Shown one piece after another: positions 41,213 through 48,886 of a DNA stretch of 64,000 nt. The translations under genes were made by a program, and so were the position numbers. Origin of the DNA: Pseudomonas sp. CFBP 13711 (GTDB taxonomy: Bacteria; Pseudomonadota; Gammaproteobacteria; Pseudomonadales; Pseudomonadaceae). Where the stretch lies: positions 186,001 through 250,000 of the forward strand of contig NZ_JACYVI010000006.1 in the NCBI RefSeq assembly GCF_014842265.1. Direction: 5' to 3'. The notes beneath the pieces were generated by a model. It was not told where the DNA came from, made no database searches, and worked only from the letters and a program-made list of their open reading frames with translations. How positions within the stretch are numbered: position 1 is the stretch's first letter; each line of letters opens with the position of its first letter.

Positions 41213-41731
41213 TCACGACTGAGGCGTATCGGGCTGCATTTTTCGACTTGTGGAATCTGCATCTACAATCACAACGTCGAATACCTGCTCAATGACCTGA
41301 CGTGGTCCCTGTTTCAAACTCCATGCAAAGAAAACGAGGCACCCAACGAGTAAAGTGAACAAGCCCGAGCCAACGAGGCTCTGCGCAGCCCCCTTCCAGA
41401 ACCCTGGCCGCGCCATTCGGATGTCGTTGGCGGCTCTTGAAGAGTAAAACGCTGCCAACTCCTCCGTTTCGGTACTCAGTGAGGACTCTAGGAAGTTTGT
41501 CGCCAGCCGGGTCGCTTGGGTTCGATAGGCTTCAATTTGCGAGCTGCTGTTGCTGATGTCGTGGAACGCAACGAGATCGCAGTCTAGCGGATCAGTACCG
41601 TTTCTCTCTTTGAACGCGTGGATATACTCGATTTTTTGACGTTTATACACCGAATAGGCCAGTTGGCCGAGTATGTCGTCCTCATCGCTTACTAACTCGC
41701 TGAAGATGTAGTTGTAGCGCTCTTCGATCAT
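41213..41731 (-). CDS. Unknown protein with one C-terminal membrane helix
   Basis: Protein of 172 residues, not recognised. The N-terminus YNYIFSELVSDEDDILGQLA leads into SVYKRQKIEYI, a soluble helical region. A single hydrophobic segment lies at about residues 118-140 (AAQSLVGSGLFTLLVGCLVF). The C-terminal tail is short and charged. I have a weak memory of similar N-termini in small membrane-anchored proteins of unknown role. It follows a 62-codon gene with a six-base gap, forming a two-gene unit inside the accessory island. Confidence 0.7.
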   Translation of the reverse strand: MIEERYNYIFSELVSDEDDILGQLAYSVYKRQKIEYIHAFKERNGTDPLDCDLVAFHDISNSSSQIEAYRTQATRLATNFLESSLSTETEELAAFYSSRAANDIRMARPGFWKGAAQSLVGSGLFTLLVGCLVFFAWSLKQGPRQVIEQVFDVVIVDADSTSRKMQPDTPQS

Positions 41732-41737
41732 ATGAAA

Positions 41738-41926
41738 TCACTCCTGCCGGAGCCTGCGGGAGGCCGATCGGAATGCTTCCCTGATTTCTTCCGTAGTCTT
41801 AGGTTTAAAGCTGATAATGCCCAATAATTCTTTGGGCAGAGCGAACGAGGCTCCTTGCTTACGTTTGGATAGCCTGTTGTTCGCCTCGATGACGACTTTG
41901 CGTGAGAACGGTGTCCAGTGATGCAT
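41738..41926 (-). CDS. Small unknown basic protein
   Basis: Protein of 62 residues, MHHWTPFSRKVVIEANNRLS followed by a Lys/Arg-rich stretch and EIREAFRSASRRLRQE. Basic and probably helical; could bind nucleic acid or the partner protein. An AGGGA site lies upstream. It is co-transcribed with the membrane-anchored protein gene. No family recognised; its existence rests on spacing and ribosome binding site. Confidence 0.5.
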   Translation of the reverse strand: MHHWTPFSRKVVIEANNRLSKRKQGASFALPKELLGIISFKPKTTEEIREAFRSASRRLRQE

Positions 41927-42613
41927 GAGCGTATTCCCTGCTGACGGTTGATGTGCGCTGAGTGTAGCGAGCGGTCCGGGACTTGGATGTCAGACGCTTC
42001 CTAAACGTACCGGCCCAAACGTCCATGTACATATACCCACAATCGCTGTTGATCCGCCTGTGGATAAACTGTTCGGCCATTGCTACAGACCATGTTGACT
42101 GTGGCTTTCAGGCAGGTGGTCAATTTTTGATCGCTCTATCCCGCGGATTCTTATAGGTGTTTTCCACAAGCCAGGCCTCGCGGTCCGTGTTCTTACCCAC
42201 ATTCTCTGTGTGCGGGCGTGTGGATAAGATGTTTGTGATCCGCTGTAGCCCCTGTAATCCGTGGCCTGTGGAATGGTGGCCAAATTTTAACCAATAACAG
42301 CTCTAGCGCGTCCGTTTGCGTCTCTGACCGTCATTATCACGCCCATTGCACGCTTTTCCACAGCGATGGGGAGACTTACGCACATAGGCTGTTGGTGCTT
42401 CTGTGGATAACATGTTCGCGGTCAGGGATGGGCCCCTGAATCCGGCGCGTTGAGCGATATGCTCAAAAAATGATCAACGATTCCCGCTCAATAATGACGA
42501 AGCGGCATTGAATCGGGCTAATACCCCCAAATCCTCAAACCTGATGGCGTTGTAAATCTCCTCAATCGGCACGGAGGTGAGGAGCCTCGCCGTTTGGTTC
42601 AACAGCCTCGTAT
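41927..42613. other. Gene-free stretch carrying a DnaA-box array
   Basis: About 690 bases between the small unknown genes and the ABC exporter. No convincing gene. It contains three perfect TGTGGATAA 9-mers (42059, 42219, 42402), two TTTTCCACA (42160, 42354), and three TTACCCACA-like boxes (42033, 42193, 42375). Each TTACCCACA-like box lies a fixed 18-19 bases before a TGTGGATAA. It looks like a DnaA-binding locus rather than a promoter; see findings. Confidence 0.6.
42033..42410. repeat. Three paired DnaA-box repeats
   Basis: Units at 42033-42067, 42193-42227 and 42375-42410 each consist of a TTACCCACA-like box and a TGTGGATAA box in inverted orientation with about 9-10 bases between their facing ends. 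The second and third units are also preceded by TTTTCCACA. Further perfect DnaA boxes lie at 39660, 39919 and 40396 in the neighbouring ETF genes. Confidence 0.65.
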
Positions 42614-44272
42614 CTACGCCAGCGCCTGCGCAACGACCCCGTCGTTTTGCAATTCGCTCCAGGGGCCGTCTGCAATGACCTCGCCGTTTTTCAACACAAT
42701 CACACGATCAAAACGGGACAGCGCAGTCATGTCGTGGGTAGCGCACACCAGCCCCCTTTTATGGAAGTGCTCGAACAGAGTGCTCCACACACCCAAGGCA
42801 GTTTCCTGATCCAGAGCCGATGTTGGCTCGTCGAACAAGTTGAAATCTCCAGGGCGATTGATTAGCCGGAGCAGTGAAAGTCGCTTTGCTTCGCCTCCGG
42901 AAATGTTGACTGCGCCTTCAGCTATTGATCGGTAGGCGGCCAGGTGTGCCACGCCAAGATCGTCAAGGATTCGGGGGAGGTGGTCTGACATGGGTTGATC
43001 AAAGAGCACAGAGTGTTTGAATGTGCCTTCAAGAAACACTGGGTCTTGAGGACAGTAGCGAACCCGATCCAGATACGTCTGAATGTCGCACCCTCGTAAT
43101 GTCCTGCCGTTTATGGAAAGGGCGTGGCGGAGTGTTTTCAGCGTTCCGGCCATCGTGTCTAAAAGCGTGCTTTTGCCGGCACCACTGGGCCCGATGATCG
43201 CAACGGATTGGTCAGGCGTGAAATGGAGCTTAAAGTTCGTTACCTGAGCAACTGCGACCAATTCCAGTCTTGATAAAGGTTCAGGTAAAGGTTCTTGCGG
43301 TACCTCTACAAGATCCTCCAGTGACAAGATTTGCAGAAGCCTCTGTCTGTCTACCGAAAACTGATCCAGTGCCCGATAGGCCTCTGCCAAAGCGCTGCAA
43401 TTACTGAGAAACATGCCCGCCAGCGAAAATACCGCGACCAGCTCCCCAACAGACAAACGTGGGGATAGGGAAGCCTGATCACTGACGCCCCAGGCAAGCA
43501 GCCCGGCCGTGGACAGCCCGATGTACAACACTTTGATCGAGCTGAGAACAGCACCGGTACTTGCCACTCGTGTTGCCGCGTGTGCGTACTCCGTGTAACT
43601 CTGACGAAGCGGCTTCATGGCGAGGCCGCAAGCCTGTTCGAGCTTCAGGATTTTGCCGGCTTGCAGGGTTTCGAATAGCTTGGACGACACCCTGTCTTCT
43701 TCATCATTGACGGCAACCAGATAAGGACGCCGCCAGCAGATCAGCTGGTGGTATAGCAGTATGTAGCCAACAGAAATACCCAGCAGGGTGGTGAACATCA
43801 GTGCGCCGCCCAAGTAGGCAAAGATGATCGCGATCAAAGCCAGTTCAATCAGCAGCGGGAACCCTGATGTGATGAAAAAAATCAGAAACTTCTCGTGGGC
43901 AGTTATTCCTCGCTCCACGGATTTGATGAGGCCGCCAATCCGTAGGGACGAAAATTGCTCAAACTCTTTGCCCAGTATTTTTTCAGACCATTCGGTGGAG
44001 AGGTCTGCCAGGGTTGTCTGCACGAGCTTCACCAGTTGATAAGTCTGAAGCGGGTGCAACACGGACTGCAGCAGCACAGCGCCACAAAGAACAATCAGTA
44101 AATCGCTAAGTGTGAGTGAAGCGACATCTTCTGCGACAGAGAGGTTATCAATAATCTTCCCCAGCAATAGGGCTGGCGCTAGGGTGGACAGCTTCAATAG
44201 AACGGTAAGTGCGGTGGCGCTTATGAACAGTCTTTTCCTGGAGCTTAGTGTTTCACTGATAAAATCTATCAT
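42614..44272 (-). CDS. ABC transporter, fused permease-ATPase, probable peptide exporter
   Basis: Half-type ABC exporter of 552 residues. Membrane helices fill about residues 14-300. The ATPase domain has Walker A GPSGAGKST (361-369), signature NISGGEAKR (456-464), Walker B DFNLFDEP (476-483) and the switch His in CATHDMTALS. There is no C39 peptidase domain at the N-terminus, so leader removal, if any, needs another protease. It begins 13 bases after the YcaO gene on the same strand. In this context it most likely exports the modified peptide and may give self-protection. Confidence 0.9.
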   Translation of the reverse strand: MIDFISETLSSRKRLFISATALTVLLKLSTLAPALLLGKIIDNLSVAEDVASLTLSDLLIVLCGAVLLQSVLHPLQTYQLVKLVQTTLADLSTEWSEKILGKEFEQFSSLRIGGLIKSVERGITAHEKFLIFFITSGFPLLIELALIAIIFAYLGGALMFTTLLGISVGYILLYHQLICWRRPYLVAVNDEEDRVSSKLFETLQAGKILKLEQACGLAMKPLRQSYTEYAHAATRVASTGAVLSSIKVLYIGLSTAGLLAWGVSDQASLSPRLSVGELVAVFSLAGMFLSNCSALAEAYRALDQFSVDRQRLLQILSLEDLVEVPQEPLPEPLSRLELVAVAQVTNFKLHFTPDQSVAIIGPSGAGKSTLLDTMAGTLKTLRHALSINGRTLRGCDIQTYLDRVRYCPQDPVFLEGTFKHSVLFDQPMSDHLPRILDDLGVAHLAAYRSIAEGAVNISGGEAKRLSLLRLINRPGDFNLFDEPTSALDQETALGVWSTLFEHFHKRGLVCATHDMTALSRFDRVIVLKNGEVIADGPWSELQNDGVVAQALA

Positions 44273-44285
44273 CCGAAGGTTTACC

Positions 44286-45470
44286 TCATGGATAGCACTT
44301 ATTCGCGTGGAGAAGATGTTGGGGTACCACTGGAATACCTGCCCTTATTAGGTTGAATCGCTCCAGTCCAGGTACATAAACCTGCGCCACGACACACCCG
44401 TTTTCGAAATCCAGCAGCGTTCTTTTGAACGCATGTAAACCAGTTGCTGCAAACCTCTCAAGGATGAACTCTACTTGCTCCTGCACAGATAAACGCTTCG
44501 GTGGGTCTAAACGTCTGCAGCTGAGCTCGGTGTTCCGGAGTACCTCAAGATTTATCAACGGCCGTAAGGTGGATGAGAAGCTAGCTAACGCGATGGCACT
44601 ATGGTCAGTAGCTTTCTCAACTTCATCATATAGCGCCATGGTCTGATGAAGTTCAGTAGCGGCGCGTTCAATGGCGATTCGCGGGTCTACAGAGCATCCG
44701 CTGCCAAGCGGGCAGATTACGTATCTGCCGTCAGGTCGCTTGGGAATAGCCATAGCGAAATATACGCCCTGAATTGTTTGGGTAATGAGTATCTTCATGC
44801 GAGCGGCTAGGGTGCGAAATCTCGAGCCATCGGGAAATACTTCTCTCATTGGGGCCGCGTCAACTGACCGCAGCAGAATGGGATCGTATTGGCCGCAGAG
44901 GGACATGAGAATTTTAGACAGCATGTGCCGCTCAAGCACTTCGTTGAGTCCATGAAGGATTGCTTCACTTTCCGAGCAGCCGAAGGCAATCCCCGAGTTT
45001 GTCGAGTAGCGGCTTAGGTACGCGATTTCGGTTAACGAGGTATTGTGTTCCACCAGAGCTTCGTCTGGAAGTTGCATGATAGCGGGGACAGTGATGAGAC
45101 GGCTATTCAAGATATCTTTGAATTCGACGCAGTCTATCGGTGCCTCGCTATCGGGCAAGTTAGCGAGGACGCCATCAAGCTTAATGGATGCCTGGTGACG
45201 TACTTCGTTGATACGGCGTGTAACCAGGCCCTTGGATGAACAGTGTTCCAACGCGTAGTGCTCAATACTTTCTGCCAACGCACCTAATTGGCAATGCTGA
45301 CCCTTGCCTGCGCCTTCGGCCACTGCCGCGCCGCTGTCATCAATGAGTGTGCAGGTTGCAACCGATTTTGATGAGTCTATGTATTTCACTGACGGTATAA
45401 GAGATAAAGAAAATATCGCCTCACGGATCTTCTGCTCTGAGGTCGATACGGGGAATTCACGTTCAATCAT
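44286..45470 (-). CDS. YcaO-domain enzyme of a putative RiPP cluster
   Basis: YcaO-family ATP-dependent enzyme of 394 residues, of the type that activates peptide backbone amides to make azolines, thioamides or amidines. ATP/Mg motifs are visible: GAGKG then LGALAESIEHYALEH (residues 53-76), NSGIAFGCSESEAILHGLNE running into VLERH (158-182), and PRIAIERAATELHQT (263-277). The last residues are PVVPQHLLHANKCYP, without the PxPxP tail of many azoline-forming YcaO proteins, and no E1-like or TfuA partner gene is present. The ATG at 45470 follows AAGGAG. Upstream is a 34-codon peptide gene, downstream the ABC exporter. Confidence 0.88.
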   Translation of the reverse strand: MIEREFPVSTSEQKIREAIFSLSLIPSVKYIDSSKSVATCTLIDDSGAAVAEGAGKGQHCQLGALAESIEHYALEHCSSKGLVTRRINEVRHQASIKLDGVLANLPDSEAPIDCVEFKDILNSRLITVPAIMQLPDEALVEHNTSLTEIAYLSRYSTNSGIAFGCSESEAILHGLNEVLERHMLSKILMSLCGQYDPILLRSVDAAPMREVFPDGSRFRTLAARMKILITQTIQGVYFAMAIPKRPDGRYVICPLGSGCSVDPRIAIERAATELHQTMALYDEVEKATDHSAIALASFSSTLRPLINLEVLRNTELSCRRLDPPKRLSVQEQVEFILERFAATGLHAFKRTLLDFENGCVVAQVYVPGLERFNLIRAGIPVVPQHLLHANKCYP

Positions 45471-45487
45471 TGGCGATGCTCCTTGAA

Positions 45488-45515
45488 CAGGCTTGGGGTA
45501 TTAACCCCAAACCTG
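45488..45515 (-). terminator. Intercistronic hairpin between peptide gene and ycaO gene
   Basis: On the transcript, CAGG-U-UUGGGGU pairs with ACCCCAA-G-CCUG around a four-base loop, a 12-bp stem with one G-U pair. There is no U tract. It lies in the 61-base gap after the peptide stop. Partial stops of this kind often let a precursor gene be expressed above its modifying enzymes. Confidence 0.65.
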
Positions 45516-45531
45516 CTTTACGGTTTTTTAA

Positions 45532-45636
45532 TCAACCCTGTGAGTAAAACTGCGCCTCAACTGGCAAAAGAGCTCCCATTGCATTTTCACTTTGATTAAA
45601 AGGCATCATCGAAATTTCTGAGCGTTTACGTCCCAT
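45532..45636 (-). CDS. 34-residue putative RiPP precursor peptide
   Basis: Short gene too small for routine calling. It begins MGRKRSEISMMPF, runs through NQSENAMGALLP and ends VEAQFYSQG before TGA. A strong ribosome binding site (GGAG, eight bases from ATG) and an upstream promoter-like pair support translation. The peptide has a basic N-terminus, four Ser, no Cys and no Thr, and three Met before residue 21. Its place just before a YcaO enzyme and an ABC exporter makes it the likely substrate. With no Cys, thiazoles are excluded; Ser-derived oxazoles or backbone changes remain possible. No homologue is recognised. Confidence 0.7.
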   Translation of the reverse strand: MGRKRSEISMMPFNQSENAMGALLPVEAQFYSQG

Positions 45637-45702
45637 GTCTATTACTCCATAAGTTTACATAAGGGGTTTTGCAGTGCTCACGTCATTTGCCGTGAGTGAT
45701 GT

Positions 45703-45731
45703 ATTAATAACATTCGTTCAAAAACGTTCAA
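45703..45731 (-). promoter_or_regulatory. Putative sigma-70 promoter of the RiPP operon
   Basis: TTGAAC (minus strand, 45731-45726) and TATTAA (45709-45704) are separated by 16 bases. The -35 region lies in a TTGAACG direct repeat. A CTCACG / CGTGAG inverted repeat at 45678-45697 follows just downstream and could be an operator. The peptide start is about 70 bases further on. Confidence 0.5.
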
Positions 45732-45737
45732 GTTCGT

Positions 45738-46082
45738 ACGCGGCTTTAAATCTCTGATCGTTTCGTAGGAAGATTCAGCAGTGTCGTAGGTCAATATTGA
45801 TAAGGTCCTGAATTAAGGCAGGTTTTTTCGTAGGAAATGAAGTTTTTAGGATCGCGCCTCCACATGGCAGATATACAAGTGGAATCTCTGCTGGACGCCA
45901 GAAAAGAGCCGTTTCTGCCCCAGCGGTTAATCACAGGAGATGCGGATGCCCTGCTGAGCCTTCCTAAAACTCCTGATCGATCACCCAAAACGCAGCGCGG
46001 GCAAGCGCGCTCCTACAGCTCGAATGTCTGTAGAAACGCGGTTGCCCGCGAAGGTGTCAGTCCAAATCCGACAGGTAAAACC
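45738..46082. other. Gap between the RiPP operon and gbcA
   Basis: About 340 bases, including a degenerate REP pair at 45994-46054. A short open frame from 45837 has no clear ribosome binding site and runs on as a shadow of gbcA, so no gene is called. It marks the right border of the accessory island. Confidence 0.4.
45994..46054. repeat. REP pair of a GCGGGCAAGCGCGCTCCTAC type
   Basis: GCGGGCAAGCGCGCTCCTAC is followed by CTGTAG and an inverted ACGCGGTTGCCCGC unit. This is a third REP type in the window. Confidence 0.6.
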
Positions 46083-47381
46083 CTACTCGTGGTTAACCGC
46101 CACGCCCTTCAAATACGAAGCCGGTTCCGCGCCCATGTTTTCCAGCAATTTGGCGCTGTACCAGTCGATGAAGTTCACCACGCCGAACTCGTAGGTCTTC
46201 GAATACGGCCCCGGCTGGTAAGCAACGGAGTTGATACCGCGCTGGTTTTCTTCGGCGAGACGGCGGTCCTGGTCGTTGGTGGCGTCCCAGACTTCACGCA
46301 GGCGCGCGACGTCGTAGTCCACGCCTTCGACGGCATCCTTGTGCACCAGCCATTTGGTGGTGACCATGGTCTCCTGTGCGCTGACCGGCCACACGGTGAA
46401 CACGATTACGTGGTCGCCCATGCAGTGGTTCCAGGAGTGAGGCAGGTGCAGGATGCGCATCGAGCCCAGGTCCGGGTTCTGGATGCGGCCCATCAGTTTT
46501 TTGCTGCCCTGCTTGCCGTCCATCGTCATCGAAACAGTGCCTTTGAGCAGCGGCATGCGCACGATGCGGTTGCGCAGGCCAAAGCTGGCGTGGGCGAAGG
46601 GAATCTTTTCCGCTTCCCAGGCGGCGGCGGATGCAGCAACGTGGTCCTTGAAGGCCTGGTCGGCGCGCGGGTCAGTGACGTCGTCCCACTCCAGCAAGGT
46701 GTTCAGCAGTTCGGGGTGCGACGCATTGCAGTGGTAGCACTCGCGGTTGTTTTCCAGCACCAGCTTCCAGTTGGCTTTTTCAATCAAGGTGGTTTGCACC
46801 GCCACCTTGGTGTTTTCCATGTCGTACGGTTCCATGTAGTGGTTCAGCGTCTGCAGGAACGCGTCGATGGCAGGTGGATTGCTCGCCATGCTGATGAAGA
46901 TGTACCCGCCCGCGACCTTGCAGTGCACCGGCTTGAGGCCGAACTGCTTCATGTCGAAGTCCGCACCCATCTCGGTCCCCGCGTACAGCAGGCGACCGTC
47001 GAGTTCGTACGTCCACTGGTGGTAAGGGCAAACCAGCTTGGCGACCTTGCCTTTTTCCTTGGTGCACAGGCGAGAGCCGCGGTGGCGGCAGACGTTATGG
47101 AATGCATTGATCGATCCGTCCGGCGCGCGCACGACCAGGATCGGGTTCTTGCCAATTTGAAGGGTGAGGAAGTTGCCCTTCGCCGGCACTTCGCAGGTCA
47201 TGCCCGCGATCAGCCACTCTTTCTGAAAGATTTCCTGCATGTCGATTTCAAACAGCCGCTCATCGCTGTAGAAAGGCTGCGGCAGCGAGTAAGTCCGCTC
47301 TCGGGTATGCAGCATCTCGGCAGTCGCCTTGCGCGCAGGTTCCAGCGGATCGCCCAAGCTCAGAGTTGCGGTGACGTCCAT
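46083..47381 (-). CDS. gbcA: Glycine betaine demethylase, Rieske oxygenase component
   Basis: Rieske non-haem iron oxygenase of 432 residues that removes a methyl group from glycine betaine to give dimethylglycine and formaldehyde. The 2Fe-2S site is CRHRG (Cys98, His100) and CPYHQW (Cys118, His121). The mononuclear iron site is in NRECYHCNASHPEL (His217, His222) with a later Asp. It works with the reductase GbcB, transcribed divergently 329 bases away. Convergent neighbours are the accessory island genes. Confidence 0.95.
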   Translation of the reverse strand: MDVTATLSLGDPLEPARKATAEMLHTRERTYSLPQPFYSDERLFEIDMQEIFQKEWLIAGMTCEVPAKGNFLTLQIGKNPILVVRAPDGSINAFHNVCRHRGSRLCTKEKGKVAKLVCPYHQWTYELDGRLLYAGTEMGADFDMKQFGLKPVHCKVAGGYIFISMASNPPAIDAFLQTLNHYMEPYDMENTKVAVQTTLIEKANWKLVLENNRECYHCNASHPELLNTLLEWDDVTDPRADQAFKDHVAASAAAWEAEKIPFAHASFGLRNRIVRMPLLKGTVSMTMDGKQGSKKLMGRIQNPDLGSMRILHLPHSWNHCMGDHVIVFTVWPVSAQETMVTTKWLVHKDAVEGVDYDVARLREVWDATNDQDRRLAEENQRGINSVAYQPGPYSKTYEFGVVNFIDWYSAKLLENMGAEPASYLKGVAVNHE

Positions 47382-47710
47382 CTTTCAAGTCCTCAGGCCG
47401 CGCTTTGCGCAGTCTACGAATGTGGCTGATACGGTGGGTGTGTAGCGAAGCACGCGAGGCGGCAGTGATTTCTGACGCTCAGGCCGATGGATAAAGAATC
47501 TGTAATGAATTGATGGCGAGTGTGGAGCCGGGCGCGACCTGAACCTTATCCATGGGCGACATGGCCGAATCCGTTTCCGACGGCCCGACCCCTATAGACC
47601 GGGGCTGGTCGCCATAAGTATGTGAATGTCGCTGATAGGTAAATAGGCGGCTCGCGCGTTACGCAGAATCGCCACCATAAGAGGCCGACCGTCGGCCGTG
47701 GAGAGTGAGT
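47382..47710. promoter_or_regulatory. gbcA-gbcB divergent control region
   Basis: Region of 329 bases that must hold both promoters. GTCGC occurs at 47608 and 47628, 20 bases apart in direct orientation, each followed by an AT-rich stretch. This could be the activator site; GbdR activates both genes in P. aeruginosa. Assignment of GbdR is inferred. Confidence 0.45.
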
Positions 47711-48811
47711 ATGTCCCAGAGTTTCCTCAGCCCGGTCAATACCCAGACGTGGGCCAACGGCCGCCATCTGGTGCGGGTCGTCAAAGTGATCCAGGAAACC
47801 TGGGACGTGCGCACGTTCTGCTTCATGGCCGATCAGCCGATTCTGTTCTTCTTCAAGCCCGGCCAGTTCGTCACCCTGGAGCTGGAAATCGACGGCGCGC
47901 CGATCATGCGCTCGTACACCATCTCCAGTTCACCCTCGGTGCCGTACAGCTTCTCCATTACCATCAAGCGCGTGCCCGGCGGCAAGGTTTCAAACTGGCT
48001 GCATGACACGTTGCACGAAGGTCAGGAGCTGGCGGTGCACGGCCCGGTGGGTCTGTTCAACGCCATCGACTTCCCCAATCCGAAAATCCTCTACCTCAGC
48101 GGCGGCGTCGGCATCACGCCGGTCATGTCCATGGCGCGCTGGTACTACGACACCAACGCCAACGTCGACATGGTCTTCGTGCACAGTTCGCGCTCGCCCA
48201 AGGACATCATCTACCACCGCGAGCTGGAACAGATGGCGTCGCGAATCAATAACTTCGCCCTGCACATCGTTTGTGAAAAGCACGGGCTGGGTGAGCCGTG
48301 GGCGGGTTATCGCGGTTATCTGAATCAGAAGATGCTCGAACTGATGGCACCGGATTTCATGGAGCGGGAAGTGTTCTGCTGCGGACCGACGCCGTACATG
48401 AGTGCGGTGAAGCGGTTGCTTGAAGCCAACGGTTTCAACATGGCGCAGTACCACGAAGAATCCTTCGGAGCGACGCCACCGGAAGCCCGCGCCGACGCCG
48501 TGGAGCACGCCGAACAGGCCGCCGATGCGCCGGATCTGGATGTTGCTGAATTAAATCAGGTTGAATTCACTGATACCGGCAAGAGCATCCGCGTAGCACC
48601 TGGGGAAACCGTCCATGCAGCGGCTGCCAAGCTCGGCCTGATGATTCCCAAAGCGTGCGGGATGGGCATCTGCGGGACGTGCAAGGTGATGAAACTGAGC
48701 GGGGAGGTCGAGATGGAGCACAACGGCGGCATCACCGATGACGACGTGGACGAAGGCTACATCCTGGCGTGCTGCAGCGTGCCGAAGGGGGATGTGCGGA
48801 TTGAGTATTGA
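47711..48811 (+). CDS. gbcB: Glycine betaine demethylase, ferredoxin-reductase component
   Basis: FNR-type reductase of 366 residues supplying electrons to GbcA. Order: FAD domain with PIMRSYTISSSP, NAD domain with LYLSGGVGITPVMSMARWYY and FCCGPTPYMSAVKRLLEANG, and a C-terminal plant-type 2Fe-2S domain with CGMGICGTC and a final Cys in YILACCSVP. The ATG at 47711 follows GGAGAG; a GTG two codons earlier is possible. Ends before a hairpin terminator shared with the chemoreceptor gene. Confidence 0.95.
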   Translation: MSQSFLSPVNTQTWANGRHLVRVVKVIQETWDVRTFCFMADQPILFFFKPGQFVTLELEIDGAPIMRSYTISSSPSVPYSFSITIKRVPGGKVSNWLHDTLHEGQELAVHGPVGLFNAIDFPNPKILYLSGGVGITPVMSMARWYYDTNANVDMVFVHSSRSPKDIIYHRELEQMASRINNFALHIVCEKHGLGEPWAGYRGYLNQKMLELMAPDFMEREVFCCGPTPYMSAVKRLLEANGFNMAQYHEESFGATPPEARADAVEHAEQAADAPDLDVAELNQVEFTDTGKSIRVAPGETVHAAAAKLGLMIPKACGMGICGTCKVMKLSGEVEMEHNGGITDDDVDEGYILACCSVPKGDVRIEY

Positions 48812-48849
48812 GGTCTGACGCGGGCGTCGAACTCTCCCCGCGTCTTGAT

Positions 48850-48875
48850 GAGCCGACCCGGTTTCGAGTCGGCTC
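48850..48875. terminator. Bidirectional hairpin terminator
   Basis: GAGCCGAC and GTCGGCTC form an 8-bp stem between the convergent gbcB and chemoreceptor genes. The T tract is weak on both sides. Confidence 0.65.
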
Positions 48876-48886
48876 TGTAACGTCTT

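Noticed and set aside
41859..42080. 73-codon frame overlapping the 62-residue gene
   Set aside because: Overlaps a better supported frame, no ribosome binding site, unusual composition.
42033..42410. Chromosomal or plasmid replication origin
   Set aside because: DnaA boxes are present, but there is no dnaA, dnaN, rep or partition gene and no clear AT-rich unwinding element.
45532..45636. The 34-residue peptide as PqqA or a microcin B17-type precursor
   Set aside because: It lacks the Glu-x3-Tyr arrangement and pqq genes of PqqA, and lacks the Gly/Ser/Cys-rich core of McbA-type peptides.
45837..47429. Open frame of 531 codons on the plus strand at the island border
   Set aside because: Most of it is antisense to gbcA; the first 50 codons lack a ribosome binding site and known homology, so no gene was called.
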